Below, piece by piece: positions 1-7,079 of a stretch of 11,659 nucleotides of DNA. Under the pieces are notes generated by a model, which was not told where the DNA came from, did not search any database, and was given only the letters and a program-made list of their open reading frames with translations. The stretch is taken from positions 1-11,659 of the forward strand of contig JANYBR010000136.1 in NCBI GenBank assembly GCA_025360685.1, in the 5' to 3' direction. The position numbers were made by a program, and so were the translations under genes. Each line of letters starts with the position of its first letter. Within the stretch, counting starts at the first letter, position 1. Origin of the DNA: Pseudomonadota bacterium. Lineage in GTDB: Bacteria; Pseudomonadota; Alphaproteobacteria; Micropepsales; Micropepsaceae.

Positions 1-71
1 GCGGCAGCCAGCCACCGTCCTTGCAGAATCGGGCGGTGACCATGGGCACGACGAAGCCTCGACGCGCATGA
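1..71 (+). CDS. possible 3' end of an upstream gene (partial)
   Basis: An open frame runs from the left edge (first full codon at 3) to TGA at 69-71 and encodes about 22 residues ending in KPRRA. Its stop overlaps the ATG of the next gene as ATGA, the usual arrangement of translationally coupled genes. The piece is too short to recognise, and an open frame of this length can occur by chance in GC-rich DNA. If real, it would be the operon partner of the sigma-like small protein. Confidence 0.3.
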   Translation, partial: GSQPPSLQNRAVTMGTTKPRRA

Positions 72-358
72 CCGAACAAGAACACGCCGACCTGCAATCG
101 AAGATCGACGCTGATTTGCAGATTCTGGATAAAGCACGGGCCGAACTGGTGGCCGCCCACGACGACCTCATCGTCAAGCTCGTGCAAAAAAGCGTTGAGA
201 AGTCCGCCGAGCCGATCGATGAAGTCACCGCGTACGCCAAGAGCGGGCTCATCAAGGCGGCAGAGAATTTCGACGTGCGCCTGGGCCACCGCTTCGGAAC
301 CTACGCCCAGTGGTGGATCAAGACCGCGATCAAGGAAAAGAAGAGCTGGGACAAATAA
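68..358 (+). CDS. small sigma-70 region 2-like protein (no region 3 or 4)
   Basis: This 96-residue protein is not a recognised named gene. Residues about 23-90 line up with sigma-70 region 2, with one inserted residue. ARAELVAAH matches the start of region 2.1, GLIKAAENFD matches GLMKAVDKFE of region 2.2-2.3, and HRFGTYAQWWIKTAI (74-88) matches YKFSTYATWWIRQAI of region 2.3-2.4. The -10 melting aromatics are therefore present (F76, T78, Y79, W82, W83). The usual DLIQEG core-binding stretch is replaced by DEVTAYAK (51-58). The protein stops right after region 2.4, and no sigma region 3 or 4 is found in another frame downstream, so a simple frameshift is unlikely. Residues 1-22 are acidic and probably helical. 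The start overlaps an upstream stop (ATGA); no strong Shine-Dalgarno is seen. It could be half of a split sigma factor, a decoy or modulator of sigma function, or a decayed fragment. The homology call is fairly secure; the role is not. Confidence 0.72.
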   Translation: MTEQEHADLQSKIDADLQILDKARAELVAAHDDLIVKLVQKSVEKSAEPIDEVTAYAKSGLIKAAENFDVRLGHRFGTYAQWWIKTAIKEKKSWDK

Positions 359-431
359 AGAATGAAGGAGGAACCGGAATAGGGATCTCTTTTATCCTTC
401 TTTTCCATCTTTTATTTCATGGAGATACTGA

Positions 432-1954
<1,523 letters not shown>

Positions 1955-1958
<4 letters not shown>

Positions 1959-2794
1959 GCGCGACCGCGCATCTCGACGAGCACATGGCCAGATGGCGGC
2001 TGACGCGCGATGGCGAGCCGTTCGAAACGCACAGTTCGTGGCTCTGCTTTGTTCGCCGCGGCGCTGACCGCGCGCTGCTGAAAACGTTCAAGCCGGGCAG
2101 CGACGAGGCACCTGGCGCGCGCTATTTCGCTGCGCACCAGGGCAAGGGAACCGTGCGGGTCCTAGAGAGCGATCCGCGTGCGATCCTGATCGAGCGCATT
2201 TTACCCGGCCGGCAACTCACGCGCCTTTCGGTCGAGGGCCGGGACGACGAGGCCACGCACATCATTTGCGACACAATCGAGAGCCTGCAATCGAGTCGCG
2301 CCGAGATCGCAAGCTGGCCCGGCCACCAGGAGCAGATCGCGGAGTTCGAGCGCCGCATCGCCATTGCGCCTTTGACCGCCGACATTGCAGCGCATGCGCA
2401 CACGCTGTTCCTCGAGCTGGACGCGTCGCAGACGGATCGCGTGCTGCTGCACGGCGACCTGCATCACGAGAATATCCTGTTCGACGAAAACCGCGGCTGG
2501 CTTGCCATCGATCCGAAGGGTGTCGTCGGCGATCTGGCGTACGAACTCGCGGCGCCGCTGCGCAATCCGCTGGATCGTCCCGACACCTTCATGACACCGG
2601 CTCAGATGGACCGGCGCGTGCACATCTATTGCGAGCGCCTGAAGCTGGATCGAAGGCGTGTGCTGAGCTGGTGTTTCGCGCGAAACTGCGTCGCCGCTCT
2701 ATGGTATGCCGACCGCACGCCCGAACCGAAACGCGCGAAGGTATGGCCGACCGCTACCCTGTCCGCCCTCGAACTTCTCAAACACGGAAACTGA
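1955..2794 (+). CDS. APH(6)/hydroxyurea-type phosphotransferase family kinase
   Basis: A 279-residue cytoplasmic kinase of the aminoglycoside/hydroxyurea resistance kinase family (APH(6), streptomycin 6-phosphotransferase type), which moves the ATP gamma-phosphate to a hydroxyl of a small molecule. The N-terminal WRLTRDGEPFETHSS resembles the APH(6) opening and LLKTFKP (41-47) supplies the likely ATP-binding lysine (K43). HGDLHHENI (166-174) is the catalytic loop (D168, N173) and IDPKG (185-189) carries the metal-binding D186; the HGDLHHEN...IDPKG pair is typical of APH(6). The GTG start at 1955 overlaps the helicase stop (GTGA). An alternative start is ATG 1985 (residue 11), just before the conserved part; neither has a well-spaced Shine-Dalgarno. 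It lies between a helicase and bdhA, with no mobile element nearby, which argues for a chromosomal intrinsic kinase. Real substrates may be something other than an antibiotic, so no resistance should be assumed. Confidence 0.85.
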
Positions 2795-2799
2795 CCCAC

Positions 2800-3585
2800 A
2801 TGTCACTCAAATCAAGATCGGCCGTCGTCACCGGGTCCACCAGCGGCATTGGACTTGCTATCGCCCGCGCGCTGGCGAAGGACGGCGCCAATGTGATGCT
2901 CAACGGCTTCGGCGAGGCCGCCGCCATCGAGACGGAGCGCGCCGGCATCGAACGCGAATTCGGCGTGCAGGCGCTCTATTCGCCGGCCGACATGAGCAAG
3001 CCTGTCGAGATTGCAGGCATGATCGCGGGCGCCGGGAAGGCGTTCGGCGCGGTCGACATCCTGGTGAACAATGCCGGCATCCAGTATGTCTCGCCGATCG
3101 AGGATTTCCCGGTCGAGAAGTGGGACCAGATCATCGCGATCAACCTGTCCTCGGCGTTCCACGGCATGCGCGCCGCCGTGCCCGGCATGAAGAAACGCGG
3201 CTGGGGCCGCATCATCTCGACCGCCTCGGCACATTCCCTGGTCGCGAGCCCGTTCAAGTCGGCCTATGTCTCGGCCAAACACGCCATCGCCGGCCTCACG
3301 AAAACGATCGCGCTCGAGACGGCAACGTTCGGCATCACCGTGAACTGCATCAGCCCGGGCTATGTCTGGACGCCGCTGGTCGAGAAACAGATTCCCGACA
3401 CCATGAAGGCGCGGGGCCTGACCAAGGATCAGGTGATCAACGACGTGTTGCTCGCCGCCCAGCCGACCAAGCAGTTCGTCAGCGTCGACGAAGTCGCCGG
3501 CATCGCGGTGTTCCTCTGTTCAGACGGCGCCAAGAACATCACCGGCGCGAACATCTCGGTCGACGGCGGCTGGACGGCGGCTTAG
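2800..3585 (+). CDS. bdhA: 3-hydroxybutyrate dehydrogenase (SDR family)
   Basis: A 261-residue NAD-dependent short-chain dehydrogenase that interconverts (R)-3-hydroxybutyrate and acetoacetate, the step linking polyhydroxybutyrate breakdown to acetyl-CoA. Visible features are the Rossmann motif TGSTSGIG (11-18), NNAG (90-93) and the catalytic set N115, S143, Y156 and K160. ISPGYVWTPLVEKQI (185-199) is the signature that separates this enzyme from other SDRs, and the C-terminus ends in ISVDGGWTAA as in the family. Length is the normal size (about 260). The frame is open further upstream to an ATG at 2266, but that stretch lies inside the kinase gene and the SDR fold begins at ATG 2800. The gene starts 5 nt after the kinase stop with little room for its own promoter, so it is probably the third gene of the helicase-kinase operon. 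It ends at a convergent junction with higA. Confidence 0.93.
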   Translation: MSLKSRSAVVTGSTSGIGLAIARALAKDGANVMLNGFGEAAAIETERAGIEREFGVQALYSPADMSKPVEIAGMIAGAGKAFGAVDILVNNAGIQYVSPIEDFPVEKWDQIIAINLSSAFHGMRAAVPGMKKRGWGRIISTASAHSLVASPFKSAYVSAKHAIAGLTKTIALETATFGITVNCISPGYVWTPLVEKQIPDTMKARGLTKDQVINDVLLAAQPTKQFVSVDEVAGIAVFLCSDGAKNITGANISVDGGWTAA

Positions 3586-3619
3586 TGCAATTGTGGATTG
3601 GGAGCGCGTCGGCCCTCGC

Positions 3620-3678
3620 CCTTCGACAAGCACAGGGTGAGGACCAATACTCAATCCGCATCCTGAGCCCGTCGAAGG
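3620..3678. repeat. dispersed palindromic intergenic repeat (CCTTCGACAAGC type)
   Basis: Two 17-base arms, CCTTCGACAAGCACAGG (3620-3636) and CCTGAGCCCGTCGAAGG (3662-3678), are inverted copies matching at 14 of 17 positions and separated by 25 bases. The arm sequence is like the CCTTCGACAAGCTCAGG repeat that I recall as common between genes in alphaproteobacterial genomes, often in this paired inverted form. It lies between convergent bdhA and higA and could fold as a hairpin in RNA from either strand, so it may act as a bidirectional terminator or mRNA 3'-end stabiliser. No T-tract follows it. Confidence 0.6.
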
Positions 3679-3681
3679 ATG

Positions 3682-3704
3682 GATGGCAGCGTCATGCTGC
3701 CATC
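3682..3704 (-). other. perfect 9-bp hairpin across the higA stop codon
   Basis: GATGGCAGC (3682-3690) and GCTGCCATC (3696-3704) are perfect inverted copies around a 5-base loop. In the higA transcript the stem takes in the last codons (Met-Ala-Ala) and the stop TGA sits in the loop. It is followed by the dispersed repeat rather than a U-run, so a factor-independent terminator is not clear. It could protect the 3' end of the mRNA or slow terminating ribosomes. Confidence 0.5.
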
Positions 3705-3988
3705 GGCCGGACTTCCTTGGCGAGCCGGTTCGCAAGTAGGTCGCGCGCGACTTCCAGGTCATACCGGCTCTGAAGATTGAGCCAGAACTCCGATTCCATG
3801 TTGAAAAACCGGCCCAGACGCAACGCCGTGTCGGCCGTGATCGCCCGCTTACCGTGAACGATCTCGTTGATGCGCCGCGCAGGAACGCTTGTGGAATGCG
3901 CCAAACGGTACTGACTGATTCCCATGGGGAGCAGAAAATCGCTCAACAAGACCTCGCCTGGATGAATCGGCGCCAATTTCTTCGTCAT
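3692..3988 (-). CDS. higA: HigA-type antitoxin, XRE-family HTH protein
   Basis: A 98-residue antitoxin that would bind and neutralise HigB and repress the higBA promoter. The opening PIHPGEVLLSDFLLPMGISQ and the helix-turn-helix that follows (GISQYRLAHSTSVPARRINEIVHGKR, about residues 23-48) are characteristic of the HigA/VapI family, as is the FFNMESEFWLNLQSRYDLE segment after it. Length fits the family. It is downstream of higB with a 12-nt gap. Its Shine-Dalgarno GAGGA overlaps the higB stop codon (TGAGGA on the minus strand, 3998-4003) and lies about nine bases before the ATG, so its translation is probably coupled to that of the toxin. The toxin-first order is the usual one for higBA. 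A perfect hairpin covers its stop codon. Confidence 0.93.
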   Translation of the reverse strand: MTKKLAPIHPGEVLLSDFLLPMGISQYRLAHSTSVPARRINEIVHGKRAITADTALRLGRFFNMESEFWLNLQSRYDLEVARDLLANRLAKEVRPMAA

Positions 3989-4000
3989 GTCACACTTTCC

Positions 4001-4282
4001 TCAATGATAATCGACGATCTCCACGTCCCACGCATTGCCTTCCTTCCAGCGAAAACAAATGCGCCATTGATCGTTGATCCGGATTGAGTGCTGCCCCTTT
4101 CGGCTGCCTTTGAGCGCCTCGAGCCGATTGGCCGGCGGCACGTTCAGAGTCTCCAATCTCGTCGCAGCATCCACCAGCAAAAGTTTCCGAAGGCCAATCT
4201 TCTGCAGGTCCGGGCCGAAGCGCTTTGTCGGACGCCTTGCAAACAGTGCCTCGGCATGCCGGCAGGCAAAGCTCCGGATCAC
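4001..4282 (-). CDS. higB: HigB-type toxin, RelE superfamily mRNA interferase
   Basis: A 93-residue RelE-fold toxin; HigB proteins cut mRNA on the ribosome and stall growth when HigA is lost. The start MIRSF, the central segment RLEALKGSRKGQHSIRIN (53-70), QWRICFRW (72-79) and the end DVEIVDYH (86-93) are the family's conserved blocks, including the Arg and the C-terminal Tyr-His implicated in catalysis, so the toxin looks intact. The start is GTG at 4282-4280. An in-frame TAA at 4301-4303 and no other start codon in between make it the only option, and the family N-terminus begins exactly there. No Shine-Dalgarno precedes it, and the predicted transcription start falls at or within a few bases of the GTG, suggesting leaderless translation. 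The aldehyde dehydrogenase gene ends 55 bp upstream on the same strand. Confidence 0.93.
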   Translation of the reverse strand: MIRSFACRHAEALFARRPTKRFGPDLQKIGLRKLLLVDAATRLETLNVPPANRLEALKGSRKGQHSIRINDQWRICFRWKEGNAWDVEIVDYH

Positions 4283-4288
4283 GATTGA

Positions 4289-4324
4289 TAACGTATCGCG
4301 TTACTATGGTAACGTCAAGCGTTA
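4289..4324 (-). promoter_or_regulatory. higBA promoter with two tandem dyad operators
   Basis: Two copies of the dyad TAACG-N5-CGTTA occur at 4289-4303 and 4310-4324, matching the shared form TAACGTNNNGCGTTA and spaced exactly 21 bp centre to centre, two helical turns. On the minus strand a candidate promoter reads TTGACG (4318-4313), 17 bases, TACGTT (4295-4290), so one dyad covers the -35 and the other the -10. The start of transcription would fall around 4285-4282, at the GTG of higB. A third, shorter dyad GTTAC-TATG-GTAAC (4300-4313) lies between them. By analogy with HigA autoregulation, these are the likely HigA binding sites. Confidence 0.72.
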
Positions 4325-4337
4325 TTATCTCCTCTGC

Positions 4338-5795
4338 CTACCGCTTGATCCCGCCGTCGAGCATTTTCTGGATTGCGGCGCCGTAGGGCGGGCGCATCAT
4401 CGCAGTCAGGTCGCGGCCGGCCTGCTTAAACACGGCCTTGGCGTGACTGAAGGTGCGAAACCCGTCGATGCCGTGATAGGCGCCCATGCCGGATGGTCCG
4501 ATGCCGCCGAACGGCAAGTCTTCCATCGACACGTGCATGACCACATCGTTGACGGACACGCCGCCCGAAGTGGTGCGCGACAGCACCCTCTCCTGCTCCG
4601 CGCCGTCCTTGCCGAAATAGTACAGACCGAGCGGGCGGTCGTGACCGTTCACATAGCCGATCGCCTCATCGACGTTTGTATAGGTCTTGACGGGAAGCAG
4701 CGGCCCGAAGATCTCGTCCTTCATGATCGCCATGTCGTCCGTCGGGTTGAGTACGAGGGTCGGCGGAATCTTGTGATAGGGCTGCTGGCGGAAATCTTCC
4801 TTGGCCGGATTGAGCTCGATGATCTCCGCGCCCTTTGCCCGCGCATCGTCGATATAGCCAGTGAGCCGGTCGAAGTGGCGCTGGTTGATCACCGAGGTGT
4901 AGTCCGGATTGTCCTTCAAGGTCGGGAACATCGCGCTGATCGCGCTCGCCGCCGCGCCGACGAATTCCCGCGCGCGATCCTGCGGCACCATGATGTAATC
5001 GGGCGCCAGGCAGATTTGCCCCGCGTTCAAAGTCTTGCCCATCATCACGCGCTTGGCGGTCAGCGCCATATCGGCGGACTCGCCGACGATCACCGGCGAT
5101 TTTCCGCCCAGCTCCAGCGTGGTCGGCACGAGATTCTCCGCTGCCGCTTTCATGACGTGATAGGCGATCGAGGTCGCGCCCGTGAACAGCAGATGATCGA
5201 ACGGCAGGCGCGCGAACGCGCCGCCGACGTCCGCACCGCCGGTGAACACAGCGACTTCGGTTTCATCAAAGGCGGACGCGAACATGCTCGCCATCAGCTC
5301 GGAACTGCGCGGCGTGAACTCGCTGGGCTTGATCATGGCGCGATTACCGGCCGCAAATACGCCGGCCAGCGGCGTGAAGGTCAGGTTCACCGGGAAGTTC
5401 CAGGGCGAAATGATCCCGATCGTGCCCTTGGGCTGATACTCGATATACGCCCTGGCACCGAGCAGGCCGAGTATTGCCGGGCTCACCTTGCGCTTTTCGC
5501 GCTTCATCCATTTGCGCAGGTTTTCCTTGGCGTGCTTGAGCGGCGCGATCGATCCCGACACGTCGGTCAGCAAGGTGGCGTGGACCGAGCGGTGCCCGAA
5601 ATCCTGGCGCAGGGCTTCGGCGATGGCGTCCTTGTTGCCGACCAGGAGTCCGATCGCCCGGTCGAGCCACTCGATGCGTTTCTCCGCACTCAGCCGGCCA
5701 TCCTTTAGATGCGCCTTGCGCTGGCGGTCCAGCACCGTCCGCATCGCGGCGCCTGCATCTGCTCCCTGGAGTGGCTTTGCTTGTGCAACGCTCAT
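4338..5795 (-). CDS. coniferyl-aldehyde-dehydrogenase-like NAD(P)+ aldehyde dehydrogenase
   Basis: A 485-residue cytoplasmic aldehyde dehydrogenase that oxidises an aldehyde to the acid. The fold motifs are complete: SPWNFP (130-135, catalytic N133), the NAD site around FTGATS (204-209), LELGGKSP (227-234, general base E228), the nucleophile C262 in NAGQICLAP, EIFGP (361-365) and PFGGIGPSGMGAYHG (428-442). The short form without a C-terminal extension, ICLAPDYIMVP and the GPSGMGAYHG ending match the class of enzymes annotated as coniferyl aldehyde dehydrogenase, which make ferulate from the lignin-derived aldehyde. Substrate prediction within this group is weak, and fatty or other aromatic aldehydes are possible. 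AAAGGG about eight bases before the ATG serves as Shine-Dalgarno. The gene is divergent from the diguanylate cyclase and lies upstream of higBA on the same strand, with no obvious terminator between. Confidence 0.9.
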   Translation of the reverse strand: MSVAQAKPLQGADAGAAMRTVLDRQRKAHLKDGRLSAEKRIEWLDRAIGLLVGNKDAIAEALRQDFGHRSVHATLLTDVSGSIAPLKHAKENLRKWMKREKRKVSPAILGLLGARAYIEYQPKGTIGIISPWNFPVNLTFTPLAGVFAAGNRAMIKPSEFTPRSSELMASMFASAFDETEVAVFTGGADVGGAFARLPFDHLLFTGATSIAYHVMKAAAENLVPTTLELGGKSPVIVGESADMALTAKRVMMGKTLNAGQICLAPDYIMVPQDRAREFVGAAASAISAMFPTLKDNPDYTSVINQRHFDRLTGYIDDARAKGAEIIELNPAKEDFRQQPYHKIPPTLVLNPTDDMAIMKDEIFGPLLPVKTYTNVDEAIGYVNGHDRPLGLYYFGKDGAEQERVLSRTTSGGVSVNDVVMHVSMEDLPFGGIGPSGMGAYHGIDGFRTFSHAKAVFKQAGRDLTAMMRPPYGAAIQKMLDGGIKR

Positions 5796-5818
5796 GTAAA
5801 TGCCCTTTCGCGGCCTGG

Positions 5819-5842
5819 CTGATATTTTGTCAAGTTAATCAG
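5819..5842 (-). promoter_or_regulatory. possible promoter element and short dyad upstream of the aldehyde dehydrogenase
   Basis: On the minus strand a consensus TTGACA (5833-5828) lies about 33 bases before the ATG of the aldehyde dehydrogenase. It is framed by a 5-bp inverted repeat, CTGAT (5819-5823) and ATCAG (5838-5842). A repressor bound there would block a -35. No good -10 is found at the right distance (a 17-base spacer leads to CGAAAG), so this is weak. Confidence 0.25.
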
Positions 5843-5936
5843 TGCCCGCGGCGCGCTTCAATGGCTGTGCTTAAGAGTTTGTTACGAACCGGTTGTCCAC
5901 TATTGGGCGCGCCGACAGCGGTGTTGGGTAGATTTT

Positions 5937-5942
5937 GGGGAG
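5937..5942 (+). promoter_or_regulatory. ribosome binding site fixing a TTG start
   Basis: GGGGAG lies six bases before TTG 5949, with no in-frame ATG close by before the conserved N-terminal region. This supports TTG as the start of the diguanylate cyclase gene. Confidence 0.7.
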
Positions 5943-5948
5943 TTTGCG

Positions 5949-6998
5949 TTGCGTAACGAAAGGGAACTGGCACTTGCGAAAACGACACTGGCCATTATGG
6001 CCGAGTGCGATGTTTCGCCAATTCCGGACAATTTCGAACTTTTCTACAACTATTCCGCCGGCGAGAACCCTGCCGTGGGGCGCATCATCGGCGAAATGAT
6101 CGTCGCGCGCCGGCCGTTCACCGTGTCGTTGCTGCACGAACTGCGCGAGCGCTGCTTCTTTCGCGATCGTACGGAGCGAGCGGTCAACACCATCGGCAGC
6201 GGCGTCTCGGCGTCGCTGAACGACGTCCTGAAGAAGCTGGAGGCTGCCAGCAAGCATGCCAACGATTATGGCGAAACGCTCTCGGCGGCGAAGGGCGAAC
6301 TGCACGAAAGCCAATCGCCGGACGATCTGCGCAAGCTGGTAGGAGGCCTGATCTCCGCCACCCAGACCATGGAAGAGCGGGCCCGTTCGCTGGAAGGCGA
6401 ACTGCAGAATTCCTCCGAACAGGTCAGCGATCTGAAATTGCAGCTCGACAACGTGCGCCGCGAAGCGCTTACAGATCCGCTCACCGCTATCGCGAACCGC
6501 AAGGCATTCGACACGAATTTGCAAGCTGCGATCGCCGACGCGCAGGCCAGCGGCGAGTCATTGTCGCTTTTCATGTGCGACATCGACCGCTTCAAGATTT
6601 TCAACGACACCTGGGGCCATCAGACCGGCGATCAGGTGCTGCGCCTCGTCGCCAGCTGCCTTTCGGAAAACACCAAGGGGCGCGACACGGCGGCCCGCTA
6701 CGGCGGAGAGGAATTTGCGGTCATCGTGCGCGGCACTGGCGTCAATCATGCCGTCAAGCTGGCCGAGCAGATCCGTGCCAGCGTCGAGGGCAAGAAGCTG
6801 GTGAAGAAATCGACCGGCGATATTCTCGGCTCGATCACCATTTCGATCGGCGTTGCCGAGTTTATCTCGGGGGAGTCCGCCGCATCGCTCATCCAGCGGG
6901 CTGATGCGTGCCTGTATCGCGCCAAGCATGCCGGCCGCAACTGCGTGATCGGCGACAATGATCCGCGTTCCGCCGAATTCGAGATTGACGCCGCGTAA
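5949..6998 (+). CDS. diguanylate cyclase (GGDEF domain)
   Basis: A 349-residue protein predicted to make cyclic di-GMP from two GTP, favouring attached growth over motility. Residues 1 to about 170 are helical with no transmembrane segment. They include a block around IPDNFELFYNYSAGENPA (25-42) that I recall from other alphaproteobacterial GGDEF proteins, and a probable coiled coil at about 140-172 that would dimerise the catalytic domains. The GGDEF domain starts at LTDPLTAIANRKAF (174-187), with D211 in CDIDRFKIFND as the first metal ligand and GGEEF at 252-256 as the active site, so activity is expected. The product-inhibition I-site position reads KGRD (243-246), with Lys where RxxD has Arg, so feedback inhibition may be weakened. 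The start is TTG, supported by GGGGAG six bases upstream. It is cytoplasmic and probably controlled through its N-terminal region. It is divergent from the aldehyde dehydrogenase. Confidence 0.93.
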   Translation: MRNERELALAKTTLAIMAECDVSPIPDNFELFYNYSAGENPAVGRIIGEMIVARRPFTVSLLHELRERCFFRDRTERAVNTIGSGVSASLNDVLKKLEAASKHANDYGETLSAAKGELHESQSPDDLRKLVGGLISATQTMEERARSLEGELQNSSEQVSDLKLQLDNVRREALTDPLTAIANRKAFDTNLQAAIADAQASGESLSLFMCDIDRFKIFNDTWGHQTGDQVLRLVASCLSENTKGRDTAARYGGEEFAVIVRGTGVNHAVKLAEQIRASVEGKKLVKKSTGDILGSITISIGVAEFISGESAASLIQRADACLYRAKHAGRNCVIGDNDPRSAEFEIDAA

Positions 6999-7050
6999 TC
7001 TGCGGCTTGCTCGCGGATGACTTTCAATGCCCGCTGAACTGCGTATGCTG

Positions 7051-7069
7051 CGCCGATTGCCAATCGGCG
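7051..7069 (+). promoter_or_regulatory. perfect 8-bp hairpin/operator before the enoyl-CoA hydratase gene
   Basis: CGCCGATTGCCAATCGGCG has 8-bp perfect arms and a 3-base loop. It ends on the first G of the GGGAG ribosome binding site (7069-7073), which lies six bases before ATG 7080. A candidate promoter, CTTTCA (7021-7026), 17 bases, TATGCT (7044-7049), would place the transcription start inside the dyad. It may be a repressor operator or a 5' RNA hairpin affecting translation; the sequence does not decide between them. Confidence 0.5.
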
Positions 7070-7079
7070 GGAGATACGC

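Noticed and set aside
364..416. Possible terminator: GAAGGA/TCCTTC pairing followed by a T-rich run before the helicase gene
   Set aside because: Only six base pairs with a 25-base loop; too weak to call, although the pyrimidine-rich leader itself is real.
359..431. Frameshifted continuation of the sigma-like protein (regions 3 and 4)
   Set aside because: Translations of the other frames after 358 show no sigma region 3 or 4 residues, so the short form is not a simple frameshift in this sequence.
2266..2799. Long N-terminal extension of bdhA from an ATG at 2266
   Set aside because: The extension overlaps the kinase gene in another frame and is Arg-rich non-domain sequence; the SDR fold begins at ATG 2800.
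4074..5708. 544-residue open frame on the + strand opposite higB and the aldehyde dehydrogenase
   Set aside because: It runs across two confidently identified minus-strand genes and their promoter, shows no domain, and is explained by codon bias.
5887..5894. AACCGGTT palindrome between the aldehyde dehydrogenase and diguanylate cyclase genes
   Set aside because: Eight bases of self-complementarity with no extension or second copy; expected by chance in a window of this size.
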